NCBI RefSeq assembly: GCF_002205675.1
Contig: NZ_NISK01000003.1
Location: forward strand, 124,001-188,000
Reading direction: 5' to 3'
Length of the DNA: 64,000 nt
DNA from: Sphingopyxis bauzanensis
GTDB lineage: Bacteria > Pseudomonadota > Alphaproteobacteria > Sphingomonadales > Sphingomonadaceae
The notes below the pieces were generated by a model that searched no databases, had not been told where the DNA came from, and was given only the letters and a program-made list of their open reading frames with translations. Both the position numbers and the translations under genes were made by a program. Shown one piece after another: positions 52,779-61,904 of the stretch (its first letter is position 1; the number at the start of each line of letters is the position of its first letter).

Positions 52779-53675
52779 ATGAGCAAGGGATTCACGGCCG
52801 ACGATGTGTCGGCCCAGACCGGCCGCACCTTTCTGGTCACCGGTGCCAATGCGGGGATCGGGTTCGAAACGGCAAAGGTTCTGGCGGCGCGCGGCGCGCA
52901 TGTGGCGATGGCATGCCGCGACGCGGTCCGCGCCGAGGCAGCAATGGACCGCATTCGCGCCGATACGCCGAATGCCGAGCTGTCGTTCCAGCCGCTCGAT
53001 CTTGCCGATCTCGATCAGGTGCGTGAGGCCGCCGCGGCGGTGCTGGCGGGGCCGCGGGTCGATGTGCTGATCAACAATGCGGGGGTGATGATCCCGCCGA
53101 AGACCCTGACCAAGCAGGGGTATGAGCTGCAATTCGGAGTCAATCATCTCGGCACCTTTGCCTTCACCGGGCTGGTGCACGGGCATGTCGAGGACCGTAT
53201 CGTCAACACCGCCAGTCTGGCGCACAAGGGCGGCACGATCGATTTCAGCGATCTGGCGGCAACGCGCAGCTATCATAAATTGCCGCGCTATCAGATGAGC
53301 AAATTGGCGAACCTGCTCCATATGTTCGAGCTGGACCGTCGGCTCAGCGCCGCGGGACGCGCGACGCAGGCGATCGGGTGCCATCCGGGGGTCGCGATCA
53401 CCGAGTTGACGCGGCACCTGCCGTTCCCGCTGCGCGGGATGACCCCGCTAGCGACGCCCTTTTTCAATAGCGCGGCGCAGGGCGCTTGGCCGACGTTGCA
53501 GGCGGCGACGGGCGCGCATGTTCAGGGTGGCGATTATCTGGGGCCGCAGGGGCTGGGTGAGGTGTCGGGGCGATCGGGTCCGGCGCGAGCGACGCGGACG
53601 GCGCGTGATCCGAAGTTAGCGCGCGAGTTATGGGAGCGGTCGGTGGAGCTGACCGGGGTTGATCCGGGGATATAA
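52779..53675 (+). CDS. short-chain dehydrogenase (retinol dehydrogenase-like)
   Basis: A 298-residue SDR. The cofactor motif is VTGANAGIGFETAKVLAARG (~18-37), the NNAGVM motif is at ~98, and the catalytic Ser and YxxxK are in NTASLAHKGG and YQMSKLAN (~171). It resembles the retinol/protochlorophyllide reductase-like branch, with a longer C-terminus. The substrate is unknown. It begins 16 bases after rnhB behind GGGAGAG and is likely cotranscribed. Confidence 0.9.
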   Translation: MSKGFTADDVSAQTGRTFLVTGANAGIGFETAKVLAARGAHVAMACRDAVRAEAAMDRIRADTPNAELSFQPLDLADLDQVREAAAAVLAGPRVDVLINNAGVMIPPKTLTKQGYELQFGVNHLGTFAFTGLVHGHVEDRIVNTASLAHKGGTIDFSDLAATRSYHKLPRYQMSKLANLLHMFELDRRLSAAGRATQAIGCHPGVAITELTRHLPFPLRGMTPLATPFFNSAAQGAWPTLQAATGAHVQGGDYLGPQGLGEVSGRSGPARATRTARDPKLARELWERSVELTGVDPGI

Positions 53676-53678
53676 TTC

Positions 53679-53855
53679 TTCTCCCCTTGCGGGAGAAGGA
53701 TAGGGAGCCTTGCCAGCTTGCTGGCTAGGCGCACTTGGATGAGGGGTTGCGAGCCGTAGGCTCGCGGTCGCTTCGCGACCAATCATCCTCTCCCAGCTTC
53801 GACTAGGCAGCAAGCTGCCAAGTCTGCGCAACCCTCCCCTGTCGAGGGGGAGGGA
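53679..53855. repeat. composite cluster of small hairpins
   Basis: About 177 bp with successive stems: TTCTCCC/GGGAGAA, GCCAGC/GCTGGC, GCGAGCC/GGCTCGC, GGTCGC/GCGACC and CCCTCCCC/GGGGGAGGG. It is non-coding and fills the first half of the 390-bp gap between the SDR and ccrM genes. It looks like a composite repetitive element. Confidence 0.7.
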
Positions 53856-53877
53856 AGTACGATTTTTTTCCACCACT

Positions 53878-55205
<1,328 letters not shown>

Positions 55206-55219
55206 GCTTCTTTAAAATC

Positions 55220-55305
55220 CGTTCGCCCTGAGCTTGTCGAAGGGCTGTTCTATTCTTTTACGGTGCTGAAGGAAGAACGGTGCTTCGACAGGCTCAGCAC
55301 GAACG
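55220..55305. repeat. palindromic repeat CGTTCGCCCTGAGCTTGTCG type
   Basis: Arms 55220-55242 and 55283-55305 (CGTTCGCCCTGAGCTTGTCG and its near reverse complement ending GCTCAGCACGAACG) surround a 40-bp spacer between ccrM and folP. It is the only copy in the window; the type is common in sphingomonad genomes. Confidence 0.85.
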
Positions 55306-55320
55306 GAGAGAGGTGGGTCT

Positions 55321-56451
55321 ATGTTCCAACCACTAACCAAACCCGACCTCGGCAGCGCATCAACCACCGCAAAAATCTATTGCCGCCCGACGTGCTTCGT
55401 TGATCGGCCGCACGAGCTGGACGACAACTGCCTGCGGATTGCCGATACGATGGTCTGGTTCGCGGCGTGGCACATCAGTCTGCGCGACGACGCCGGCGTA
55501 AAAGCGGCGATCGTGACGGTCGCCGAATGGGGCGACTGGATCGCCGCGATGCCCGATGGATTGGCGCAGGCCGCGACCGCGCAGCGCGCCGGGGTAGTGC
55601 GACCGCGCGGGGCTTTACAGCTCGGCGAACGCATAGTGCGGCTGAACGAACCGCAGTTGATGGGCATCCTCAACGTCACCCCCGATAGTTTTTCCGACGG
55701 CGGCAAGCATGTCGATGCCGTCGCGGCTGCCGACGCGGGTTTTGCGATGGCGAGCGCGGGCGCGGCGATCATCGATGTCGGCGGCGAATCGACGCGTCCC
55801 GGCGCGCCGCTGGTCTGGGACGGCGATGAGATAAAGCGTGTCAAGGGCGTCGTCGCGGCGCTGGCAAAGGGCGGCATCGCGGTGTCGATCGATACGCGCA
55901 AGGCCGCGGTAATGGAGGCGGCGCTCGCCGCCGGAGCGCGGATCGTCAACGATGTGTCGGCGCTACGCTATGACGACCGCGCGATGGAGGTTGTGCTGGC
56001 CGCGGGCTGCCCGGTGGTGCTGATGCACGCGCCATCGGCCAAGAGCGATCCGCACGAAGGCGGCGGCTACGCCCACGTCCTGTTCGACGTTTATGACATG
56101 CTTGCCGAGCGCGTCGCCGCATGTGTCGCGGCGGGGATCGACCCCGCGAAGATCATCGTCGATCCGGGGCTGGGCTTTGGCAAGGGGGTCGCCGACAATC
56201 TGGCGCTGATCAACGGGCTGGCGTTGTTCCACACGCTGGGCTGTCCGATTCTGTTCGGCGCGAGCCGCAAGCGGATGATCGGCGCGCTCGACAATGAGGC
56301 ACCCGCCGACCAGCGGCTCGGGGGTACAGTCGCGCTGCATTATCAGGCCGCGGCGCAAGGCGCGCAATTGCTGCGTGTCCATGACATCGCCGAGAACCGG
56401 CAGGCGCTGCGCGTCTGGCGCGGGCTGCGCGACACGGCGCTCACCGGCTGA
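55321..56451 (+). CDS. folP: dihydropteroate synthase with N-terminal extension
   Basis: Joins p-aminobenzoate to dihydropterin pyrophosphate in folate synthesis; 376 residues, about 100 longer than typical. Signature 1 is LMGILNVTPDSFSDGGKHV (~117) and signature 2 is IIDVGGESTRPGAP (~150); the late GASRKRMIG (~315) and DIAENRQALRVWRG are also present. The first ~105 residues (CRPTCFVDRPHELDDNC and on) are a separate small region of unknown function seen in sphingomonad relatives. A palindromic repeat lies just upstream. Confidence 0.95.
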   Translation: MFQPLTKPDLGSASTTAKIYCRPTCFVDRPHELDDNCLRIADTMVWFAAWHISLRDDAGVKAAIVTVAEWGDWIAAMPDGLAQAATAQRAGVVRPRGALQLGERIVRLNEPQLMGILNVTPDSFSDGGKHVDAVAAADAGFAMASAGAAIIDVGGESTRPGAPLVWDGDEIKRVKGVVAALAKGGIAVSIDTRKAAVMEAALAAGARIVNDVSALRYDDRAMEVVLAAGCPVVLMHAPSAKSDPHEGGGYAHVLFDVYDMLAERVAACVAAGIDPAKIIVDPGLGFGKGVADNLALINGLALFHTLGCPILFGASRKRMIGALDNEAPADQRLGGTVALHYQAAAQGAQLLRVHDIAENRQALRVWRGLRDTALTG

Positions 56452-56491
56452 GGCGAGCCGAGGCAACCCTCATCGCGCTCCCGCGTATCTC

Positions 56492-56527
56492 TGGGGACCA
56501 CAGGCGCCGACCCGGCGCCGATCCCCA
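56492..56527 (+). promoter_or_regulatory. two-tier hairpin just upstream of the ribosome site
   Basis: Outer stem TGGGGA (56492-56497) with TCCCCA (56522-56527), inner stem GGCGCCG (56503-56509) with CGGCGCC (56513-56519). It ends one base before the AGGAG of the host-attachment gene, so folding could limit ribosome access, or it may end the folP transcript. Confidence 0.5.
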
Positions 56528-56538
56528 CAGGAGATTTT

Positions 56539-56922
56539 ATGCATCTTCCCACCGGCTCGCATGTCGCCGTTGCCGACGGCACCCAGTTTCAGCTGTTCCG
56601 CAACAGCGGCACCGAACAGGAACCCAGCCTGAAGGCGGTCGACCTGCCGACGAGCGACGAAGCGGCGCATAATGCCGGGCAGGGCGATTCGCCGCGCCAG
56701 AATGAGGAAGCAGGCCATGCGGCGTCGGTTGCCGAAGCGCTGAATGCCGCGGTGCTTTCGAACAAGATCAAGCAGCTGGTGGTGGTCGCCGATCCGAGCA
56801 CACTCGGCGAGATGCGCAAACTCTATCACAAGACGCTCGAAGCGGCGCTGGTGGGCGAGATCGCCAAGACGCTGACGAGCCAGTCGACCGACGATATTCT
56901 GAAATCGATCGCGAACGCTTAA
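56539..56922 (+). CDS. host attachment protein family
   Basis: A 127-residue protein of the host-attachment (Host_attach) family: HLPTGSHVAVADGTQFQLFRN at the start, EAGHAASVAEALNAAVL in the middle and LVVVADPSTLGEMRKLYHKTL (~78-98). The family was named from plant-associated bacteria but is widespread and has a fold resembling release-factor (eRF1) middle domains; its real role is unclear. There is no signal peptide, so it is cytoplasmic. It follows a structured leader with AGGAG and converges with the SDR gene. Confidence 0.85.
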   Translation: MHLPTGSHVAVADGTQFQLFRNSGTEQEPSLKAVDLPTSDEAAHNAGQGDSPRQNEEAGHAASVAEALNAAVLSNKIKQLVVVADPSTLGEMRKLYHKTLEAALVGEIAKTLTSQSTDDILKSIANA

Positions 56923-56927
56923 CCGGT

Positions 56928-57644
56928 TTACAGGCTGTAGCCACCGTCGCTGGTCAGCACGCTGCCGGTGATGGTGGCGGCGGCATCCGACAGCAGGAAC
57001 AGGATCTGCGCCGCAGTTTCCTCAGCGGTCGCATAGCGGCCGAGCGGCGTCGCCATTCTGGCCATCGCCGTCATCGCAGCATCGCGCGACCCTTCGCTGG
57101 CGATCAGGTCTGTGAAAAAGGGCATGTCGTCCCAGATCGGGGTATCGACCCCGCCCGGCGCGATCGCGTTAACGCGGATGCCGTGCGGGGCGCCCTCCTT
57201 GGCGGCAACTTTGGTGAGCTGAATCAGCGCCGCTTTTGACGCGCCATAGGCGCCGGTGCCGGGTTCGGCCTTGATCCCTGAAATCGACGCCGTGGTGACG
57301 ATCGCACCGCCGCGGCCGTGCGCGGTCATTGCGCGCATCGCAGCCTGCAAGCTCAGCATCGCGCCGTCGAGGTTGACCGCCAGCAAGCGCCGCCAGGCCA
57401 TGAAATCGATATCGACGATCGGGGCGGCGTCGCTGATGCCGGCGTTGACGACCGCGAGATCGACCGCGGCGAGGCTGTCGGCGCGCTCCAACCACATGTC
57501 GGGGTCGGCAACATCGTCGCCGCGACTACGATCGATGCCGATCACCATGGCGCCCGCGGCGCGCAAAGCGTTCGCGACCGCAAGGCCGATCCCTGAGGCG
57601 TCGCCAGTGACGAGCGCAGTTCTTCCAGAAAAATCAGAATCCAT
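56928..57644 (-). CDS. short-chain dehydrogenase/reductase
   Basis: A 238-residue classical SDR. The cofactor motif TGDASGIGLAVANAL (~13-27) has the GxxxGxG pattern, NAGIS is at ~68, and catalytic Ser, Tyr and Lys lie in TTASISGIKAEPGTGAYGASKAAL (Tyr ~133). It ends LTSDGGYSL, as usual. The substrate is unknown. It lies 18 bases downstream of the NtrC-like regulator on the same strand and may be in its operon. Confidence 0.9.
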   Translation of the reverse strand: MDSDFSGRTALVTGDASGIGLAVANALRAAGAMVIGIDRSRGDDVADPDMWLERADSLAAVDLAVVNAGISDAAPIVDIDFMAWRRLLAVNLDGAMLSLQAAMRAMTAHGRGGAIVTTASISGIKAEPGTGAYGASKAALIQLTKVAAKEGAPHGIRVNAIAPGGVDTPIWDDMPFFTDLIASEGSRDAAMTAMARMATPLGRYATAEETAAQILFLLSDAAATITGSVLTSDGGYSL

Positions 57645-57662
57645 TGCCGCAAAATATCGGCG

Positions 57663-59096
57663 TCAGGCCGCGGTGTCGATCCCGAGATCGCTGAGTTTGC
57701 GATACAGCGTCGAGCGACCGATGCCGAGGCGGCGGGCGACTTCGCTCATCCGGCCGCGATAATGACCGATGGCGAGCCGGATGACGTCGGCCTCGATTTC
57801 TTCGAGCGGGCGCAGATTGCCGTCGGGCAGGTAGAGGGTGACGCCGATCGCTTCGCCATTGATCGCAATCTCGCCTTCGCCGCTAGGACTTCCGCCGCCG
57901 AGCGTCGCCTCGATGGCGCGGAAGTCGGCGCTGGTCAGCACGTCGGTCGCGCTGTTCACCGCGGCGCGGAACAGCACGTCCTGCAACTGGCGGACATTGC
58001 CCGGCCAGGCATAGGCAGCGAGCAGGCGCAGCGCGTCGTCGGTGACCCCGATCGGCCCCATGCCGGGCAGCCCGCCGATGCGCGCCAGCAGGTGGCGCGT
58101 GAGGGGGCCGACGTCGCCGCGGCGTTCGGACAGCGAGGGCAGGGTGAATTGCGCGCTTGACAGCGCATAGTAGAGGTCTTCGCGGAAATGCCCGGCCTCG
58201 ATCAGCTTTTCGAGCGGGCTGGTGCTGGTCGCGATGATGCGAACGTCGACGCTTTGGCGGATCGAGCCACCGATCATCTGGACTTCGCCACTGCTCAGAA
58301 ATTCGACCAGCTTGGCCTGGGTTTCGAGCGGGATGCATTCGACATGGTCGATGATGACGCTGCCGCCATCGGCCTGGACCAGTCGGCCGACCTGACGGTC
58401 GAAGGCGCCGGCAAAAGCGCCGCGTTCATGCCCGAACAGCCCCGATCCGATCAGCCCCGGCGAAACCGCCGAGCAATCGACCATCACCAATGCGCCGCGG
58501 GCGCGTGGGGACGCGCTGTGGATGGCGCGGGCAAAGACCTCCTTGCCGGTGCCGGGGCGGCCGTTGATCATGACGGGGACGCGGGCGCGGGCGGCCTTGG
58601 CGGCGATTGCGAGCGCGCTGCGGAAATTGGGGCTCGACCCGATGATTTCCTCGAAGGCGAGCGGCGCGCGCAGTTTTTCGGTCAGCGGGCGCAGTTCGCC
58701 TTGCGGGCCGCTGGTCGACACGATGCGGTCGAGTGCTTCGAGCAGGCGGTCGGGGGCGATCGGTTTCTGGACGAAGTCGCTTGCCCCGGCGCGCATCGCG
58801 CCAACCGCAACCTCGACCCCGTTGCGCATCGTGATGACGATGAGCGGCAGGGCGGGGCGCCAGCGGCGCAGTTCGGCGACAAATTCTGCCATATCCATGC
58901 CGGGCGTACCCTGATCGACCAGCACCGCGTCGAGCGCCATTCCTTCCTGGGTGCCGAGCTTGGCGAGCGCGGTGTCGGTGTCGCCCGCAACGACGCTGCG
59001 CCAGCCGCCGCGCGATACCAGCGCCGCCAAAAAACGTTGCTGCGCCGGCTCACTGTCGACGATCATCACTGTTCGCGTGTCGCGCGTCGTTGCCAT
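57663..59096 (-). CDS. NtrC-like response regulator with degenerate AAA+ motifs
   Basis: A 477-residue protein with NtrC domain order: receiver (VMIVDSEPAQQ, phosphoacceptor in AVLVDQGTPGMDM, Lys in FVQKPI), AAA+ domain (Walker A NGRPGTGKEVFAR ~177) and Fis-type helix-turn-helix (MSEVARRLGIGRSTLYRKL). Key AAA+ residues are changed: the sigma-54 loop reads GAFAGA, Walker B is IIDHVE rather than LDE, and the second arginine-finger position in FREDLYYAL is Ala. It is therefore unlikely to activate RpoN by ATP hydrolysis and may act as a conventional regulator or repressor. Divergent from the cox/pnt genes. Confidence 0.88.
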   Translation of the reverse strand: MATTRDTRTVMIVDSEPAQQRFLAALVSRGGWRSVVAGDTDTALAKLGTQEGMALDAVLVDQGTPGMDMAEFVAELRRWRPALPLIVITMRNGVEVAVGAMRAGASDFVQKPIAPDRLLEALDRIVSTSGPQGELRPLTEKLRAPLAFEEIIGSSPNFRSALAIAAKAARARVPVMINGRPGTGKEVFARAIHSASPRARGALVMVDCSAVSPGLIGSGLFGHERGAFAGAFDRQVGRLVQADGGSVIIDHVECIPLETQAKLVEFLSSGEVQMIGGSIRQSVDVRIIATSTSPLEKLIEAGHFREDLYYALSSAQFTLPSLSERRGDVGPLTRHLLARIGGLPGMGPIGVTDDALRLLAAYAWPGNVRQLQDVLFRAAVNSATDVLTSADFRAIEATLGGGSPSGEGEIAINGEAIGVTLYLPDGNLRPLEEIEADVIRLAIGHYRGRMSEVARRLGIGRSTLYRKLSDLGIDTAA

Positions 59097-59335
59097 CGTG
59101 TTCGAATCTGCCCTTGTTCGGCGCCGTCGTGCCGATTCCTCCGCTCAAGTGCTGTGATGTACGCCACACCGGTAAAGGGGCGATTAAGGCCGTTCGACTT
59201 TTGCAGCGACAGGCGCATAGCCAAAGCGCCTCTTGAGCATATGCGGTCGCGTGGCTAAGACCGGCGCGAAGGCCGATTCTGGGCCGGGCGCGGCGCGCCT
59301 GTGCCGGGGAAACGGCGGCTGAAGGGGAAAGAGCC

Positions 59336-59458
59336 ATGGCAGAGCAGGAAATGAAGGCAGCGGAAGAAACCTATTCGGGTTTCCTCAGCCTGTTTAAAGT
59401 CGGATCGATCATCACCGCGATCGTGACCGTCTTCGTCGTTCTCCTCATCGCGTCCTGA
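59336..59458 (+). CDS. aa3-type cytochrome c oxidase subunit IV
   Basis: A 40-residue single-helix membrane protein, MAEQEMKAAEETYSGF followed by LSLFKVGSIITAIVTVFVVL and a short tail. The EETYSGFLSLFKVG pattern and size match the small subunit IV of alphaproteobacterial aa3 oxidases. In relatives it is often encoded next to pntA rather than with the other cox genes, as here: pntAA begins 10 bases later. GGGGAAAGAG precedes the ATG. Confidence 0.85.
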   Translation: MAEQEMKAAEETYSGFLSLFKVGSIITAIVTVFVVLLIAS

Positions 59459-59468
59459 CCGGGTCGGC

Positions 59469-60587
59469 ATGCGCATCGCTGTCCTGAAGGAGCTCGCCGC
59501 TGGCGAGACCCGCGTCGCCGCCACACCCGAAACCGTGAAGAAGTTCATTGGCTTGGGCGCCGAAGTTGCCGTCGAATCGGGAGCGGGCGTAGCGGCCTCG
59601 GTCGCTGATGCCGATTATAGCGCCGCGGGCGCCACCGTCGCCACCCGCGCCGAGGTGCTGAAGGGCGCGAACATCATCCTCGCGATTCAGGGGCCGGATC
59701 CCAAGGGGCTGAGCGGCTTTGCCGACGGCGCTTGGCTGGCGGCAGGACTCAGCCCGTTCGGCGAGCGCGCGCGGGTCGACGACTATGCCAAGCTCGGGAT
59801 CGAAGCGCTGGCGATGGAATTTATGCCGCGTATCACGCGCGCGCAGTCGATGGATATCTTGTCGAGTCAGGCGAATTTGGCGGGCTACAAGGCGGTGCTG
59901 ATGGCGGCGAACGCCTATGGCCGTGCCTTTCCAATGATGATGACCGCGGCGGGCACCGTCAGCGCCGCGAAGGCGTTTGTGATGGGCGTCGGTGTTGCCG
60001 GTCTTCAGGCGATCGCGACCGCGCGGCGCCTCGGCGCGCAGGTCAGCGCCACCGACGTGCGCGCCGCGACCAAGGAACAGATCATGTCGCTCGGCGCCAA
60101 GCCGATCTTTGTCGAGAGCGTCGCGGGCATCGAAGGCGAGGGCGCGGGCGGCTATGCGACCGAAATGTCCGACGAATATAAGGCGGCGCAGGCCGAGCTG
60201 GTATCGTCGCACATCGCCAAGCAGGACATCGTCATAACCACCGCGCTGATCCCGGGGCGCCCCGCGCCGCGGCTGATTTCGGACGCGCAGCTGGCGACGA
60301 TGCGCACCGGCAGCGTGATCGTTGACATGGCGGCCGAAAGCGGCGGCAATGTCGAAGGATCGGTGCCCGGCGAAGCCAAGCGCATCCACGGCGTCACCGT
60401 CATCGGCGCAAGCAACATCGCGGCGCTAATGCCCGCCGACACCAGCGCGCTGTTCAGCCGCAACCTGTTCAACTTCCTGTCGGCCTTTTGGGACAAGGAA
60501 GCGGGCAAGCCCGTGCTCGACGAGGAAATCGGTAATGCGATCCGGCTGACGCAGGGCGGCAAGGTCGTGAACGAGCGCCTGCTCTGA
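59469..60587 (+). CDS. pntAA: NAD(P) transhydrogenase alpha subunit, part 1
   Basis: The NAD(H)-binding domain I of proton-translocating transhydrogenase; 372 residues, cytoplasmic. It begins MRIAVLKELAAGETRVAATP; the Rossmann motif is VMGVGVAGLQAIATARRLGA (~170-190) and the mobile-loop region lies around GGYATEMSDEYKAAQ. It is the split form, with the membrane part encoded separately by pntAB. The operon makes NADPH from NADH using the proton gradient. A fasciclin gene is interposed before pntAB. Confidence 0.95.
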   Translation: MRIAVLKELAAGETRVAATPETVKKFIGLGAEVAVESGAGVAASVADADYSAAGATVATRAEVLKGANIILAIQGPDPKGLSGFADGAWLAAGLSPFGERARVDDYAKLGIEALAMEFMPRITRAQSMDILSSQANLAGYKAVLMAANAYGRAFPMMMTAAGTVSAAKAFVMGVGVAGLQAIATARRLGAQVSATDVRAATKEQIMSLGAKPIFVESVAGIEGEGAGGYATEMSDEYKAAQAELVSSHIAKQDIVITTALIPGRPAPRLISDAQLATMRTGSVIVDMAAESGGNVEGSVPGEAKRIHGVTVIGASNIAALMPADTSALFSRNLFNFLSAFWDKEAGKPVLDEEIGNAIRLTQGGKVVNERLL

Positions 60588-60739
60588 TCGACTTGTCCAG
60601 CGTTCGATGATCTGGACGCCGGGATGAAACGATGGGCACGGCGCTCCCGCGCGCGATGCTAGACGACGATCGTCAGCCGGGTTGAAAACACAGCGGTTTT
60701 CCTAGCGCAATGAAACTATTCTACCTTGCGGTGCGTCTA

Positions 60740-60790
60740 TTCGGCGGAGCGGACGTAGCTACGTCCGCAGAGGCTTAGCCCGCCGCCGAA
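60740..60790. repeat. nested palindrome between pntAA and the fasciclin gene
   Basis: A perfect 16-bp palindrome GGACGTAGCTACGTCC (60751-60766) lies inside outer arms TTCGGCGG (60740-60747) and CCGCCGAA (60783-60790). The surrounding 245 bp (60588-60832) hold no other gene. Confidence 0.6.
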
Positions 60791-60832
60791 CCGAACGATC
60801 GCTCAATGATGCGGGTTCAAAAGGAGAATTTT

Positions 60833-61456
60833 ATGACGCGCGCTATGTTGTTTACTGCCGTTGCCGCGGCTGGGCTTGGGCTCGCTGGTTGCAACAGCAG
60901 CCCCGAAACGCCGGCCACCGAAACCACGACTGTGGCCGAAGGCGAAATGGCGCCGGTCGAATCCGCAGGGGCCAATCCGACGGTCGGCGGCGCCGAAATG
61001 CGGGCAACCGAGAACATCGTCGAAAATGCGTCGGCCTCGCCGATCCACAAGACGCTGGTGGCTGCGGTAACGCAGGCAGGTTTGGTCGAAACGCTGTCGG
61101 GCGCAGGTCCGTTCACCGTGTTCGCGCCGACCGACGCCGCCTTCTCGCAAGTCGCGCCGGTAACGCGTGACGGCTGGATGCGCCCGGCGCAGAAGGAAGT
61201 GCTGGCGGGCGTGCTGAAATATCATGTCGTCCCCGGCAAGGTGATGGCTGCCGACCTGGCGTCGCAGATCACTGCGGGCGGCGGGAAAGCCACGCTCAAA
61301 ACGGTCGAAGGTCAGGATCTGATTGCGACCCAGAGCGGCGATTCGATCATCCTGACCAGCGCCAGCGGTAACAAGGCGACCGTGACGCAGGCGGACGTGG
61401 ACCAATCGAACGGCGTAATCCATGTCGTTGACGCAGTGCTCGTGCCGAAGATGTAA
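60833..61456 (+). CDS. fasciclin domain lipoprotein
   Basis: A 207-residue predicted lipoprotein (AAAGLGLAGC, Cys ~18), with an Ala/Thr/Glu-rich linker and a FAS1/fasciclin domain: NIVENASASPIHKTLVAAV, FTVFAPTDAAFSQV (H1 region), LKYHVVPGKVMAADLA and NGVIHVVDAVLVPKM at the end. FAS1 domains mediate adhesion; this one faces the periplasm or outside. It starts behind AAGGAGAATTTT and ends at a strong terminator. It has no evident functional link with the pnt genes on either side. Confidence 0.93.
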   Translation: MTRAMLFTAVAAAGLGLAGCNSSPETPATETTTVAEGEMAPVESAGANPTVGGAEMRATENIVENASASPIHKTLVAAVTQAGLVETLSGAGPFTVFAPTDAAFSQVAPVTRDGWMRPAQKEVLAGVLKYHVVPGKVMAADLASQITAGGGKATLKTVEGQDLIATQSGDSIILTSASGNKATVTQADVDQSNGVIHVVDAVLVPKM

Positions 61457-61503
61457 TCCGGCAGGCCGGTTAACCGGCCTCCACGTCATTTAATGTCCCG
61501 ATC

Positions 61504-61546
61504 GGCCCGCATTTCTCACTTTTGAGAGATGCGGGCCTTTCTTTTT
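61504..61546 (+). terminator. rho-independent terminator after the fasciclin gene
   Basis: GGCCCGCATTTCTC pairs with GAGAGATGCGGGCC (one G-T pair) and is followed by TTTCTTTTT. A classic intrinsic terminator, which implies pntAB/pntB need their own promoter or read-through. Confidence 0.92.
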
Positions 61547-61621
61547 GGCCGCTTTGGAGTCGACACGCCGGCATGTGCGCGGCAAGAGGTGCCCCAAGCG
61601 GAATCAGCAGGGGAGCGTGCC

Positions 61622-61903
61622 GTGGATTTCATCGCGATATTTTCGATTTTTATCCTGGCGTGTTTCGTAGGCTATTTCGTTGTGTGGTCGGTGACCCCGG
61701 CGCTGCACACGCCGCTGATGAGCGTCACCAACGCCATTTCGTCGGTGATCATCGTCGGCGCGCTGATCGCCAGCGCCGCCGCGGGATCGGCCTCGTCGAA
61801 ATGGCTAGGGCTGGCTGCGGTCGTGATGGCGAGCATCAACATCTTTGGCGGCTTTGCGGTCACCGCGCGCATGCTGGCGATGTACAAGAAGAAGGAGCGC
61901 TGA
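61622..61903 (+). CDS. pntAB: NAD(P) transhydrogenase alpha subunit, part 2
   Basis: The small membrane part of the alpha subunit; 93 residues with three helices. Family features are [21 protein letters not shown] (~20-40) and [20 protein letters not shown] at the C-terminus. The start is the GTG at 61622 behind AGGGGAG; the open frame reaches back to 61529 but that is inside the fasciclin terminator. The stop is one base from the pntB ATG. Confidence 0.93.
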   Translation: MDFIAIFSIFILACFVGYFVVWSVTPALHTPLMSVTNAISSVIIVGALIASAAAGSASSKWLGLAAVVMASINIFGGFAVTARMLAMYKKKER

Positions 61904-61904
61904 G

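Noticed and set aside
59096-59120. A GTTCGAATC word resembling a tRNA T-loop
   Set aside because: No acceptor, D or anticodon arm can be folded around it, and it lies at the start of the NtrC-like gene leader.
61529-61621. An upstream ATG extension of pntAB ([12 protein letters not shown])
   Set aside because: That ATG lies in the stem of the fasciclin terminator. The GTG at 61622 has AGGGGAG and matches the family N-terminus.
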